The notes: a model not told the origin generated them from the sequence alone. A DNA stretch of 64,000 nucleotides from Corynebacterium casei LMG S-19264 (GCF_000550785.1 NZ_CP004350.1:2894009-2958008); one strand, 5' to 3'. Counted from the first letter of the stretch, positions 1 through 9,597 are shown. A program made the numbers and translations.

Positions 1-2425
1 CGACTGTGGTCATGCCAGGGCCTGCGTAAACAGCTGGCTCGACATCGCTATCGAGTGCGTCAATTTCAGTGGCGGTCATTTCCACCACTGCCATCGCGCC
101 CTGGTTTTCTGGAGTCAAGGAAGCTTCGCCCTCACCCATCAGACGTGCACGGTGGCTGGCAATGAGCAGCGCATCCTTGTCATTCAAACCGCCAGCAGCA
201 TATGCCGCAGCAATTTCACCCATGGACATACCCATGACACCAGCTGGGCGCACACCGAAGTGGGCCAACAGGTCAGTCAGGGCAATCTGAATAGCGGTGA
301 TTGCTACCTGGGCGGTTTCGGTGTTGTAGGTCTGCGCGTCATCATCGATAAGCTCAAGCAACGACCAGCCGGCCTCAAAGTCAATGGTCTCATTGAGCTC
401 TTCCAGGCGCTGCGCGAACATCGGCGATACCGCCATGAGGTCCTTGGCCATCTTGCGGTGCTGGGAACCAAAGCCCGAGTACACAAAGACCGGACCGCGG
501 GTTGCTGGGGAATCTGCCGCAGCAATGCCCAAAGAAACCTTGCCGTCCGCGACCTGGCGCAGGCGCTTAACAGCGTCTGCTGCGTTATTCGCCGTGACAA
601 CCGCGCGGGTGCGACCGTGGTTGCGGCTGGCCAAAGAGCGCGCCAATTCCAGCATGCCAGCGTGATCGAGTTTCTCATTTTCAATGTAATCAGCCAAATT
701 TGCCGCTGCCGTGCGACGACGCGATGGCAGCAAACCAGATACCGGCAAAGCAACGGTGGCATCAACGATGCTTGGTTCTTCTCCTTCCTCCTTGGCTGGA
801 ACCTCGCAGGTGTCTACCGCCAACTGTGGCTCGGCTGGAGTCTGCTTGCCGGTGTATTCAGCAACCACGACGTGGGCGTTGGTGCCGCCGAAGCCGAAGC
901 CCGAGATACCCGCAACCTTGGAACCGGAGTACTCCGGCCACTCGCGTGGATCTTCTACGACCTCAAGGTGCTCAGCATCGAAATCGATGTAGCGGTTTGG
1001 CTCGGTGAAATGGATGGATGGCGGGATAATGCCGTGGCGCATGCCCTCGATGACCTTGATCAGGCCCACGATACCGGCCGCGGATTCGGAGTGGCCAATG
1101 TTGGACTTCGCCGAACCCAGCAAGACTGGGTTGGCGGCTTCACGGCCAGCGCCGACAATCTTGCCCAGCGCGGTGGCCTCAATTGGGTCACCCAGAATGG
1201 TGCCGGTGCCGTGTGCTTCCACATAGTCCACGGATTGTGGGTCAACTTCAGCATCAATGTATGCGCGTTCCAGAACGTCAACCTGTGCATCAGGGTTTGG
1301 AGCGGTCAAACCATTGGAGTGACCGTCAGAGTTCACAGCAGAACCCTTGATCACGCCGAGGATGTTATCCCCATCTTCTTCTGCATCTTCCAGGCGCTTG
1401 AGAACCACCATGCCAGCGGCGTCCGCACGGACAAAGCCATCCGCGTCATCAGAAAACGCGCGGATACCGCCGGTTGGTGAAATCACGCCAAGCTCACCAA
1501 AAGAGGTAGTGATAAATGGTGAAGCCTGCACGTTAATACCGCCGGCCAAAGCAACGTCAGCATCGCCTTCGCGCAAACCGCGCACAGCCTGGTGGATAGC
1601 AACCAAAGACGATGAGCATGCGGTGTCCACGTTGATGGAAGGACCACGCAGGTCCAAAGCATAAGACACGCGGTTTGGGATGATGGACGAAGAAGAGCCA
1701 GTCAACGCATAAGGGTGCGCTTCCGCCGGGTCGGCGGCAATGAGCATGCCGTAGTCATTATTGGTGGAGCCAACGTAGACACCAGTTGCGGTGCCACGCA
1801 GCTCATTTGCTGGCACACCAGCGTCTTCGAGTGCTTCCCACACCACTTCTAACATGATGCGCTGCTGCGGATCCATGTTGGTAGCTTCCAGCGGGGACAA
1901 ACCGAAGAACTCTGGGTCAAAGTTCGAGATATCTTCAAAGTAGCCGCCGCGAAGATTCTGAGTTTCCATCTTCGTGCGCAGCACCTGATCAGAGCTGTAC
2001 TCAGACCAACGGCCAATAGGCAGCTCACCGGTGCCGGCGCGGCCCTCATTGAGCATGTTCCAGAACTCTTCAACGTTCTTCGCGCCTGGGAAACGCCCCG
2101 AGACACCAATAATCGCGATGTCATGCGCGCCCGTACCCGAAGACTTCTTGGCGTGCAGGCGCTTGGACTGTGCCGCAGCAGGAGTTTCTTTCGGGCCATT
2201 AATAAGGCGGTCGGCTAAAAGCGCGATAGTGGGGTATTCATATGCCACCGTCGCGTCAAGCTGTTGACCAAGGAGGTTTTCTAACTCACCCGACAACACC
2301 ACCGCGTCACGTGAGGAGAGCCCAAAGTTCTCCAGGGGTTTGGTATCTACGATCTCTTCTTCTGGCAAGCCAGTTACATCGGCTACCCAAGCTCGGATCC
2401 AGCCTTGGAGTTCTTCAACGGTCAT
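1..2425 (-). CDS. pks13: Mycolic acid polyketide synthase Pks13 (5' part; cut by window edge)
   Basis: Type I polyketide synthase that condenses two activated fatty acids into the corynomycolate precursor. The frame stays open from the ATG at 2425 to the window edge, giving the first ~808 residues. Visible in order: an N-terminal carrier domain with the phosphopantetheine site FGLSSRDAV (Ser38 likely); a ketosynthase with VDTACSSSL (Cys270), EAHGTGT and KSNIGH; then an acyltransferase with GMSMGEIAAAY (Ser734). The rest of the AT, the second carrier domain and the thioesterase lie outside. FadD32 is immediately upstream on the same strand, as in Mycobacterium and C. glutamicum. FadD32 is known to load the N-terminal carrier domain. 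The 293-bp spacer from fadD32 leaves room for its own promoter. Confidence 0.96.
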   Translation of the reverse strand, partial: MTVEELQGWIRAWVADVTGLPEEEIVDTKPLENFGLSSRDAVVLSGELENLLGQQLDATVAYEYPTIALLADRLINGPKETPAAAQSKRLHAKKSSGTGAHDIAIIGVSGRFPGAKNVEEFWNMLNEGRAGTGELPIGRWSEYSSDQVLRTKMETQNLRGGYFEDISNFDPEFFGLSPLEATNMDPQQRIMLEVVWEALEDAGVPANELRGTATGVYVGSTNNDYGMLIAADPAEAHPYALTGSSSSIIPNRVSYALDLRGPSINVDTACSSSLVAIHQAVRGLREGDADVALAGGINVQASPFITTSFGELGVISPTGGIRAFSDDADGFVRADAAGMVVLKRLEDAEEDGDNILGVIKGSAVNSDGHSNGLTAPNPDAQVDVLERAYIDAEVDPQSVDYVEAHGTGTILGDPIEATALGKIVGAGREAANPVLLGSAKSNIGHSESAAGIVGLIKVIEGMRHGIIPPSIHFTEPNRYIDFDAEHLEVVEDPREWPEYSGSKVAGISGFGFGGTNAHVVVAEYTGKQTPAEPQLAVDTCEVPAKEEGEEPSIVDATVALPVSGLLPSRRRTAAANLADYIENEKLDHAGMLELARSLASRNHGRTRAVVTANNAADAVKRLRQVADGKVSLGIAAADSPATRGPVFVYSGFGSQHRKMAKDLMAVSPMFAQRLEELNETIDFEAGWSLLELIDDDAQTYNTETAQVAITAIQIALTDLLAHFGVRPAGVMGMSMGEIAAAYAAGGLNDKDALLIASHRARLMGEGEASLTPENQGAMAVVEMTATEIDALDSDVEPAVYAGPGMTTV

Positions 2426-2477
2426 AAAGGTTAATGCCTTACTAATTTACAAATTCACTAATTCACTCAGAAAACCG

Positions 2478-2598
2478 GTTACATAGTCATATCGCCGTAT
2501 ACCCGGTTGAACGTTACATACCCCTAGTACACATCATTGGGGGTAATTTTTGGAAATCACAACGCCCGGTCAAGCCTAAATTAAGACAAAACCGGGCG
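2478..2598. repeat. Direct repeat and inverted repeat in the pks13 leader
   Basis: Two copies of GTTACATA lie 35 bp apart (2478-2485 and 2513-2520) just upstream of the pks13 start. Further upstream CGCCCGGT (2563-2570) and ACCGGGCG (2591-2598) form an exact inverted repeat around a 20-nt loop. These could be regulator sites for pks13; no regulator can be named from sequence. Confidence 0.4.
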
Positions 2599-2667
2599 AA
2601 AACTCAGCAACACAGCAATACAGCGACATAGCCCGCGGGCTACTGCCTACCTCAGGCTGGTGCCTTC

Positions 2668-2705
2668 GCAGATGCATGCTCGGAAGTGGTGGGCTATGCA
2701 TCTGC
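2668..2705 (-). terminator. Hairpin just after fadD32
   Basis: GCAGATGCAT (2668-2677) and ATGCATCTGC (2696-2705) form a perfect 10-bp stem with an 18-nt loop, starting 13 bp past the fadD32 stop. There is no T-run on the minus strand, so it may be an attenuator, an mRNA 3'-end stabiliser or a weak terminator rather than a classical one. Confidence 0.4.
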
Positions 2706-2718
2706 ATTATCTCAAGGA

Positions 2719-4569
2719 CTAGGCCATGTAGTTCTTCTTCGCTACGCGGCGGGCAATCTTGCCGGAGGAGGTGCGGTTGATTTCATGCGGCGCTTTCCAC
2801 TCGATGACATCAGGAACAATGCCGTGGCTCTTGCTCACCGCGGTGCGAACAGCCTCGGTTGCGGCCTCATCACCAGATTCATCGGCGGAGTCGGCGCGCT
2901 CAATCAGAACAATCAACTGCTCGGTGTTGTCACCTTCCACAGAGAAAGCAGCAATGGAGTCCGGGCGCACGTGATCAGATGCTTCCTGGATGGTGCCTTC
3001 AATATCCTGTGGGTAGTGGTTGCGGCCAGCAATGACAATAAGGTCCTTGAGGCGGCCGGTGATGTAGAGCTCGCCATCGATGATGGTGCCCAAGTCACCG
3101 GTTGCCATCCACTTATCATCATCCGGTGCGCCCTCAACGCGGCTACCTTCGGCCAGACGCTCACCTAGGGTGTTGCGGAAGGTGGCCTTGGTTTCATCCT
3201 CACGGCCCAAGTAACCAACTGCCATGTTTTCACCGTGTGCCCACAGCTCACCGACGACACTGTCAGCGACCTCAGCGCGGGTTTCCGGATCCACGATGGT
3301 CAGGTACTGACCGGTCACAACCTGGCCGTTAGATGCGAATGGCACAGAGTTCTCAGATGCCTCAACCGACTTTGCTTCACCGGCGGCCAGTGCCTCACGG
3401 TCGAAGTGGTTGAACACTGGGCGCTCATCATTTTGCGGAGTAGACACCAGCAGGGATGCCTCAGCCAGGCCGTAGGACGGACGCAGAACCTTGCGGTCGA
3501 GACCATTGTTCTTGAATACCTCGTAGAAGTTTTCCACGGCGGTCTGGGTTACTGGCTCAGAACCGATGATGATGCCGTCCAGGTTGGACAGATCCAGCTC
3601 TTCACCCTCAGCTGGCTTGCCGTAACGGGTAGCAAGTTCCAATGCGAAGTTAGGAACAACGGTGTAGGTTGCAGCCAGCTTCTCATCAATGTCTTTGCGC
3701 TTGAGCTGATCCACCCAGCGCTTTGGCTGCTGGATGAAGTCACGTGGACCCATCATTTCAAAAGGCAGACCCATGATGACCACGAACAGGGACAGGATAA
3801 TGCCCATGTCGTGGTGCAGTGGCAACCAGGTAACCAGACGCAACGGCATCTTCAACTTGGCTGCGGAGTAAATCTGCAGCACGTTGGTCAAAATCGAACG
3901 GTTGGTCAGCTCCACGCCCGCTGGTGTGCGGGTGGAACCGGAGGTGTACTGCAAGAACGCAGTCTGATCAATTGGCATCACGGTGGACATTGCCAGCAAC
4001 TGCTGGCCTTCCAGCGTGGACTGCGGGGTGACATAAGACTCCGCCAGAGAATCCGGCAAGGAATCCACGGACAAGATACGTGGACGCTCACGGGAAGGAA
4101 GTTCAGAGAAGTGCGTGCGCACTGCCTGCGCGGACACGGAGTTGGTCAGCACAATCTTTGGCTGGCAGTCCGCGAATACCGCGCGCAGGTGGTCCGCGTG
4201 GCCAGGCTCATTCGGATCATAAAGAGGAACCGGAACCATGCCGGCATAAAGCGCACCAATGAAACCGAACAGGTACTCCGGGGAGTTACCAGCCAAGATA
4301 GCTACGCGGTCATTAAGTTTGCCCACCTGCTGCAAACGCGCGGCGACAGCCTTAACGCGAGTGTTGATTTCCTGGCGGGTGTACACCACCAGCTCACCAT
4401 CGCGGGAGTTGGAGTAATCCCAAAAGCGCAGTGCCTTTCGGTCACCGCCACCGGTGTGCAAGTCGCCTTGGTACAGCAACTCTGCCAAACCAGCCAAGGA
4501 CAGCTGTGGGGCTAAGGTAATTTCGCCCTTGTCGTTGTAGAACTGCTGCATTGCGGCATGCAAATCCAT
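2719..4569 (-). CDS. fadD32: Long-chain fatty-acyl-AMP ligase FadD32
   Basis: Adenylates long-chain fatty acids and passes the acyl group to Pks13; cytoplasmic, corynomycolate synthesis. The protein has 616 residues, normal for the family. The adenylation core motif FLQYTSGSTRTPAGVELTN lies at about 205-223. The C-terminal part has MATGDLG and a final Lys-rich stretch (SSGKIARRVAKKNY). It has the overall look of a fatty-acyl-AMP ligase rather than a CoA ligase. The start ATG at 4569 follows AAGGAGA at good spacing. It lies between the cutinase-like gene (upstream, 79 bp) and pks13 (downstream), the order known from Rv3802c-Rv3801c-Rv3800c. A GATAAT hexamer about 25-30 bp upstream could be an internal promoter. 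Confidence 0.95.
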   Translation of the reverse strand: MDLHAAMQQFYNDKGEITLAPQLSLAGLAELLYQGDLHTGGGDRKALRFWDYSNSRDGELVVYTRQEINTRVKAVAARLQQVGKLNDRVAILAGNSPEYLFGFIGALYAGMVPVPLYDPNEPGHADHLRAVFADCQPKIVLTNSVSAQAVRTHFSELPSRERPRILSVDSLPDSLAESYVTPQSTLEGQQLLAMSTVMPIDQTAFLQYTSGSTRTPAGVELTNRSILTNVLQIYSAAKLKMPLRLVTWLPLHHDMGIILSLFVVIMGLPFEMMGPRDFIQQPKRWVDQLKRKDIDEKLAATYTVVPNFALELATRYGKPAEGEELDLSNLDGIIIGSEPVTQTAVENFYEVFKNNGLDRKVLRPSYGLAEASLLVSTPQNDERPVFNHFDREALAAGEAKSVEASENSVPFASNGQVVTGQYLTIVDPETRAEVADSVVGELWAHGENMAVGYLGREDETKATFRNTLGERLAEGSRVEGAPDDDKWMATGDLGTIIDGELYITGRLKDLIVIAGRNHYPQDIEGTIQEASDHVRPDSIAAFSVEGDNTEQLIVLIERADSADESGDEAATEAVRTAVSKSHGIVPDVIEWKAPHEINRTSSGKIARRVAKKNYMA

Positions 4570-4648
4570 GGAGTCTCCTTTGAAGAAATTTTAAGTTTCG
4601 CTTCTAAAATTATCAGCCTTGATACCCAAAACGTTACCTCACAGTAAC

Positions 4649-5593
4649 TTAGCCCTGATTAATAATGTCAGAAGCCCAACCAACAACCCACTGATTAGTG
4701 GTGGTTCCGGGGATCACATTGTCATTTGACGCGTAAATGGCGTGGATACCATTGGCATCGATAAGCTCTAATGCTCTTTCTGCGGCGTTGCCGATGTTAT
4801 GCGGCGCGTCGCAAATGCTATCCGATGGCGCACAAATCTGATAAGTCCGATCCGCCAACGCACCGAAATCATTCGGACGCGCACCGCGCATGGAAGCACC
4901 CGGGACTACCAACTGCACCAGGCCAGTGACCGGCTGCAGAGCAATCTCCGCGCCAATGCCACCCAGATCAACACCTGGGTTGATGCCCACACCGTTTTCG
5001 CGGCGACCATCAGCAATTGCGACCACACCCGCTACTGATTCCGCCGGAATAACGCCAGTACCGCCACCGATCTCATCCGCGATATCACCAACAATCACCG
5101 CACCCTGGGAGAAACCAGCCAGAATGAACTGGGTCTGCGGGCACTCCCCGTGCAGCCACTGAAGCTCAGCTTCCAGCTTGGCGCGACCCTCATTGCGGGA
5201 GTCGTCATAGCTCATTTCCTGCTGGGACTGAACGCTCTTGAACTGCGCAGTATAAGGCAAGGTCCACACACGAACCTGGTCCTCAGTAAACGTTTCTTTC
5301 AAAGGATTAGTTATAGACAGCATGAAAGAACGACTGTTTGCCTGCGGGTTCAGCGGATCATCATCCGGAGCAGATTCCCAGGTACCCGGCGCAGAGATGA
5401 ACTCATAGGCAGGACACCACTCGGGCTGCGAAGGTACTTCGGGCGCGGCTTCAGTTGCTTCAGTCTGGTCCGATTTGTCATCGCCCAGTCCGCCGAGCGG
5501 GCCGGAGTCGTTGCGCATCAAGTACTGCGCCGCACCGCCGCCGATCACCAAAATAACAATGATGACGGCGATGATAGTCAGTGGTTTTCTCAT
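4649..5593 (-). CDS. Membrane-anchored cutinase-like esterase (Culp6/Rv3802c type)
   Basis: Serine esterase of the cutinase family; the Mycobacterium orthologue Rv3802c has phospholipase/thioesterase activity and is needed for mycolate metabolism. The protein has 314 residues: an N-terminal signal-anchor (about 5-25), an acidic Gln/Glu-rich linker (about 30-57) and a cutinase domain. The nucleophile is Ser162 in AGFSQGAV. Asp258 in CAPSDSICD and His284 in GIHAIYASN fit the other triad positions, and paired cysteines flank them as in cutinases. It sits between the DUF732-like lipoprotein and fadD32, matching the synteny around Rv3802c. Its Shine-Dalgarno sequence AAGGAG is rather far (about 14 nt) from the ATG. 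Confidence 0.9.
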   Translation of the reverse strand: MRKPLTIIAVIIVILVIGGGAAQYLMRNDSGPLGGLGDDKSDQTEATEAAPEVPSQPEWCPAYEFISAPGTWESAPDDDPLNPQANSRSFMLSITNPLKETFTEDQVRVWTLPYTAQFKSVQSQQEMSYDDSRNEGRAKLEAELQWLHGECPQTQFILAGFSQGAVIVGDIADEIGGGTGVIPAESVAGVVAIADGRRENGVGINPGVDLGGIGAEIALQPVTGLVQLVVPGASMRGARPNDFGALADRTYQICAPSDSICDAPHNIGNAAERALELIDANGIHAIYASNDNVIPGTTTNQWVVGWASDIINQG

Positions 5594-5639
5594 AGGTGGA
5601 AGTTGTACTCCTTGAACCTGTCAACGTGTGAGGTTTGAG

Positions 5640-6176
5640 CTAGCAGTAAGCTGACTGCGCCTGTTCGTTGATCAATGCGATAACTTCCTCAATGCTTTTA
5701 TCAGTTCGACCTTGCTCTATGAGCTGTCCTGCCACAGCAGCCACCGTGACTTCATCATCCGGGTTGCAGGCGGTGTTACCAGCACTAACTAGTTGGTTTT
5801 CCACGCCGGCGATGTCGACGCCGCCGCCCGCTACCGCGTCCAAGTAGCCAGCATCAGAGTCCGCTACTTGGGGGGTTGGGGCTTGGTCTACTTCTTGCGC
5901 GCCGCGGTCTTCGGGTGCAGGTTCGCTTTTGCTTGTCGATGCCTCCGCGTCATCCTTTTCCGCCCTCTTCGACGTGGAAGGAGCAGACGATTCTGAAGAC
6001 TCCTCCGTGCTGTTGGAGTCTTCGGAGTCAGAATCGCCTTCTGAGTCACCGCGCTCCAAAGGTGCGACGGTGGCGTCTGGGGAGACCTCAGAATCAGAGT
6101 CCACCGTGGCTGAACCGCAGGCGGCAAGGCTTAGGCTTGCCATCAGTGCTACTGCACCGGCCATGATTCGCTTCAT
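5640..6176 (-). CDS. Putative lipoprotein with DUF732-like C-terminus
   Basis: A 178-residue secreted protein of unknown function. The N-terminus is a lipoprotein signal with lipobox SLAAC (Cys20). Then comes a long low-complexity stretch rich in Ser, Glu and Asp (about 25-95). The ~65-residue C-terminal domain has two cysteines (NTACNPDDE and a terminal SAYC), reminiscent of DUF732 proteins. AAGGAGG lies 7 nt before the ATG. It is 12 bp after the LGFP mycolyltransferase and 46 bp before the cutinase gene, so it is almost certainly cotranscribed with them. I recall C. glutamicum having a secreted protein gene at the same place. The family assignment rests on general resemblance only. Confidence 0.8.
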   Translation of the reverse strand: MKRIMAGAVALMASLSLAACGSATVDSDSEVSPDATVAPLERGDSEGDSDSEDSNSTEESSESSAPSTSKRAEKDDAEASTSKSEPAPEDRGAQEVDQAPTPQVADSDAGYLDAVAGGGVDIAGVENQLVSAGNTACNPDDEVTVAAVAGQLIEQGRTDKSIEEVIALINEQAQSAYC

Positions 6177-6188
6177 CGGTATGCCTCC

Positions 6189-8120
6189 TTAGCTCACGAT
6201 GCCCATGATTTGGCGGATGGTGCCGCCTTCGAAGTCCTGGCTAAGACCACCAGCTGGGATTTCATTCAGGTCAGAGGTTGGGTAGCCGTACTTGCCGGTC
6301 TCATAACCGTTCTGACCCCAGTGGCTGAAGATATCGCCATAAGGGATGAAGTGTGCGCCGGTAGATGCGGACCAGTAGATGTTGCCGTTCTCAAATTCCT
6401 GGAAGGCCCCACCCTTGATCTTCTTCTCGCCGCCACGTGGCATGCCGGCCTCGGAGTTAGCGCCGCCCATTTCCTTGTACTTGTTGCCGATAGCGCCGTG
6501 CACAATCTGGGTCTTCTTGTCCTTGGTCTGTACCAGAACACCATTTTGGAAGTTCTGGAACTGGCCGCCGCCTTCAACGTTGGTGACAGGACCGGATGGG
6601 TACTTCAGGTCACCGCTTTCGTAGCCGTTAGCGCCCCATGCCTTCATCATTGCCTTGGTGACAGCGAATGCGCCGGTCTGTGGGGTCCAGTAGATGGAGC
6701 CGTTTTCAAAGTGCACGAAGCGGCCAACGCCATCTGGTGCGGTGGTCTCGCCGGTGGTTGGGAAGCCCAACCAGGAGGAAGGTCCGCCGATTTCAGCATA
6801 GCGAGCGTTGATACGGCCAAACAGTGCGCGCGCACCGGTCTCTGGCGACCAGTAGGCGGTACCGGTGGCGAAGTCCTGTGCCTTGCCGTCTTCGACGTCA
6901 TATTCATCGTTCAGGCAGTTGCCGATGACACCGGATTCGGTGGCTTCTGCAATCGCGCCGACTGGCTGGCAATCAGATCCGCGGTCTACTTCACCAAGGC
7001 CGAAGGTATCAGCGATGTATGGCCATGCCTGGGTCATTTCAAACTGCCAGTATTCCCAGCTGTGGACGCCGGATGGGCGCAGCTTGGAAACAACATCTAC
7101 GTTGGCGTCCTTGGCACGCTTGATGAAGGTGTCGGTGGACATGCGGGAGATAACTTCCAGGCCAACGCCAGCAGCATTAGCTGGGCCCTTCGCAACGGAA
7201 GACAGCTGGCCGTAGTCATCCTGGCCGGAGCCAGCGGAGACGTATACGGTCATGTCCTTGAGTTCTTCAATGCCCAGCTTCGGGTCATGGTTGTACCAGT
7301 TCTGGGAACCGTACTCGCCCCACATGTTGGTTGCGGTGTATCCACCGGCATCCGTCTGTGCCGCAGCAATTGCCTGTGGCATGCCCGCAGACGTGGTGTC
7401 CAGGTAGCCGGAGAAGGAACCGACGAAGTCAAACATGTAAGGGTGACGCTCGGCCAGGTTCATCGCGGCGGTACCGCCCATGGAGATACCAACCAGGGCG
7501 CGCTGCTTGTTGGAACGGTACTCATTGTCCAAAATTGGGACGAGCTCCTGGGTTAGGAAGGTTTCCCACTTGTAGTGCTTGCCGTTGTCTGGCTTTTCCC
7601 AGTCCGCGTAGAACGAGGATTCGCCACCGACAGGCATAATCACGTTCACATTCTTATCGGCGTAGTACTGCTCAATGTTGGTCTCAATGGTCCAACCAGA
7701 TTCATCATCACGCGCGCGCAGACCGTCCAGTGCCCATACCTCTGGGAACTGCTTGTCTGGTTGGGAGTACCAGTCACGGGCCAGCAGGATCTGCACGACC
7801 TGCTCTTTCTCTGGCATTGCTGCGGACTGGATGTAGACCTTCAGGTGGCGTGGGGTGAGGTATTCCACGCGGTTGATGTCTACGCCCTCAGGCAGTCCCT
7901 CAACTTCTGGGTATTCAGTGTTGATGGGATCGCGCTGTGGCGGGGTGCCTGGCGCGAAGGAGTCCGACAGGCTGGAACCGCCAGGCAGGGAGGACTGTGC
8001 GCCGGCAAATGGAATCAGCGACAAGCCCAGCACGGCTGCGGTTGGGAGTGCGACCAGAGCCATCCGGCGCTTCTTGGCGCCTGGCTTGAGCACGGTGGAA
8101 CGGGAATCTTTGGAGCGCAT
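6189..8120 (-). CDS. cop1: Trehalose corynomycolyltransferase with C-terminal LGFP repeats (Cop1/PS1 type)
   Basis: Antigen-85-type mycolyltransferase that transfers corynomycolate between trehalose esters and arabinogalactan outside the cell. The 643-residue protein has a signal peptide (basic start, hydrophobic 21-40, AGA before about 42). The esterase domain (about 70-375) has nucleophile Ser213 in VGISMGGTAAM and His353 in GVHSWEYW. From about 405 to the end are several LGFP-type repeats (WLGFPTTGE, YWTPQTGAFAV, YWSASTGAHF). The fusion is typical of corynebacterial Cop1/PS1. I chose the second ATG (8120) because GAGG has correct spacing to it and is too close to the ATG at 8126. First gene of a likely operon with the lipoprotein and cutinase genes. 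Confidence 0.92.
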   Translation of the reverse strand: MRSKDSRSTVLKPGAKKRRMALVALPTAAVLGLSLIPFAGAQSSLPGGSSLSDSFAPGTPPQRDPINTEYPEVEGLPEGVDINRVEYLTPRHLKVYIQSAAMPEKEQVVQILLARDWYSQPDKQFPEVWALDGLRARDDESGWTIETNIEQYYADKNVNVIMPVGGESSFYADWEKPDNGKHYKWETFLTQELVPILDNEYRSNKQRALVGISMGGTAAMNLAERHPYMFDFVGSFSGYLDTTSAGMPQAIAAAQTDAGGYTATNMWGEYGSQNWYNHDPKLGIEELKDMTVYVSAGSGQDDYGQLSSVAKGPANAAGVGLEVISRMSTDTFIKRAKDANVDVVSKLRPSGVHSWEYWQFEMTQAWPYIADTFGLGEVDRGSDCQPVGAIAEATESGVIGNCLNDEYDVEDGKAQDFATGTAYWSPETGARALFGRINARYAEIGGPSSWLGFPTTGETTAPDGVGRFVHFENGSIYWTPQTGAFAVTKAMMKAWGANGYESGDLKYPSGPVTNVEGGGQFQNFQNGVLVQTKDKKTQIVHGAIGNKYKEMGGANSEAGMPRGGEKKIKGGAFQEFENGNIYWSASTGAHFIPYGDIFSHWGQNGYETGKYGYPTSDLNEIPAGGLSQDFEGGTIRQIMGIVS

Positions 8121-8565
8121 GAACATGTCCTCGTTGTCGGTGTGTAGGTGTACTTGTTATGTTCTCTCGCACGAAAAGTGGACTTATGTGCACACATGCG
8201 TCACCCAATTAAGTGTGTGTGGCAACGGCTAACGCACGTACGACAAATAGGTCCAACACTTGAATCAAGCGTCATGACATAGCCAAAAGTGCAGGTGCCA
8301 CCGAGGTGGCACCAGTACTGGCACTACATCATGCTCTTCACATCTCCCGAAGGTTCCCCTCCTCCGGCAGCTGCGATATTTAAGTATTGTGAGCTGTCTG
8401 TTATGTGCTCAAGTTTAAGTTGAACTTCAGACTTTGCCGCGGGCGACACACCCCACCAAGGCAATAAAACCACAGCATCCCTGCCTTCTCACGTTCACTG
8501 CAGTGAGAGACAGGGATGCGGCTATTTAAAAATTTCCGGTTATGTAGAAACCGTCTTCGCGGTTT
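8121..8565. other. Intergenic region between the two mycolyltransferase genes
   Basis: No convincing gene is seen in these 445 bp. The part next to 8120 should hold the cop1 promoter. The part next to 8566 carries the cmt2 terminator listed separately. The length suggests cop1 has its own regulated promoter rather than reading from cmt2. Confidence 0.5.
8475..8519 (-). terminator. Rho-independent terminator of cmt2
   Basis: GCATCCCTG (8475-8483) pairs with CAGGGATGC (8511-8519), extended by an inner TCTCAC/GTGAGA pairing. On the minus strand a T-rich stretch (GGTTTTATTG) follows within a few bases. Confidence 0.75.
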
Positions 8566-9597
8566 CTACCACGCGTTCATAACGTCCAGGACGCGACCCT
8601 TAGTCTTGGACAGCTGCCCGCCAAACTGTGCCCAGTTGTGCAAGCCAGTCGCTGGGTAGTCCGAGGCAAAATTAACGCCCATGGCACGAGCCTTGGTGTC
8701 CCACAGGCGCGTACTGGTCATTGCCACCGCTTCTAGAATGGCGCCAGAAATTGCCAGATTCCACGGATAATTTGCATCTGCAGGACCCGGAATACCAGAT
8801 GCTGCGGAGACATAGACGTCAGTGTTGCGCAGGTTGCCGATCTGGTTGAAAGGATCATTTTCAAAGCGGCGTGGGTTGATCATCGAACCGTACATTGCGT
8901 TCAAGTTGAATCCACCCGCATCCAGCAGTGCCAGACGCATCAGGGTCTGTGCACCAGGCATGGAGGTTGCCAAGTAGCCGGAGTAAGACAGTGCCTGACG
9001 GAACTGGTCATTGTGCTTACCGGCCAAGGTGATAGCCGCGGTGCCGCCCATGGACAAACCAGCAATGGAATTGTTGGTCGGAGAGACACCGAACTGACGC
9101 TGGACGTAGCCCTTCAACTCCTGAGTAAGGAAGGTTTCCCACTGGTAGTTAACGGACTGACCCAAGTCATAGGTTGCTGGGCCATTCCAGTCAGCGTAGA
9201 AAGACGCTGCGCCACCAACTGGCATAACGAGGGTGATGTTGTGCGGCTCATACAAACGCGCTGCATTAACGTCATTGACCCAAGCATTGGTCTTGTTGGT
9301 TGCACGCAGACCGTCGAGCAAGTACAAACCTGCGTTACCGCCACGCTTTGCGGGCTGGATCTGAACTGGGATGGTACGTCCCATGGAATCAGACCATACG
9401 TCACAGCGCTGAACCCACCAGCCGACGGAGTCCCAGGTGCAGTGACCAGTTGCGTCAGGGCGCAGCCAGTCACGGTTCGCAGCTTCTGCCTTTGGGGCGC
9501 CAGCGACGCTGACGACAGATGCAACCATTATGATCGCGGCCACCACGGCGATGGCACGGCGATACAAGCCCATGCTGGTGGCAGTAAGGAACTTCAT
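8566..9597 (-). CDS. cmt2: Trehalose corynomycolyltransferase (antigen 85 family)
   Basis: Secreted mycolyltransferase of 343 residues without LGFP repeats. A signal peptide covers about 1-40 (basic LYRRAI then a hydrophobic core, ending AEAA). Ser182 in AGLSMGGTAAI is the expected nucleophile and His320 in GLHNW the expected triad His. Two cysteines (GHCTW, QRCDV) near the N-terminus may form a disulfide. The ATG at 9597 is chosen over 9621 because AGGAGA lies 4 nt before it. It is transcribed alone: a strong terminator follows and a 167-bp spacer precedes. The symbol is by position next to cop1 and aftB, as I recall for C. glutamicum; the exact paralogue is less certain than the family. Confidence 0.9.
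   Translation of the reverse strand: MKFLTATSMGLYRRAIAVVAAIIMVASVVSVAGAPKAEAANRDWLRPDATGHCTWDSVGWWVQRCDVWSDSMGRTIPVQIQPAKRGGNAGLYLLDGLRATNKTNAWVNDVNAARLYEPHNITLVMPVGGAASFYADWNGPATYDLGQSVNYQWETFLTQELKGYVQRQFGVSPTNNSIAGLSMGGTAAITLAGKHNDQFRQALSYSGYLATSMPGAQTLMRLALLDAGGFNLNAMYGSMINPRRFENDPFNQIGNLRNTDVYVSAASGIPGPADANYPWNLAISGAILEAVAMTSTRLWDTKARAMGVNFASDYPATGLHNWAQFGGQLSKTKGRVLDVMNAW

Noticed and set aside
152-1480. 442-codon plus-strand open frame opposite pks13
   Set aside because: Mirror of the pks13 codons; no ribosome site, no domain, and the minus-strand frame shows clear KS and AT motifs.
3235-4515. 426-codon plus-strand open frame opposite fadD32
   Set aside because: Antisense shadow of a gene with all adenylation motifs.
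6210-7556. 448-codon plus-strand open frame opposite cop1
   Set aside because: Antisense shadow; the mycolyltransferase and LGFP motifs are on the minus strand.
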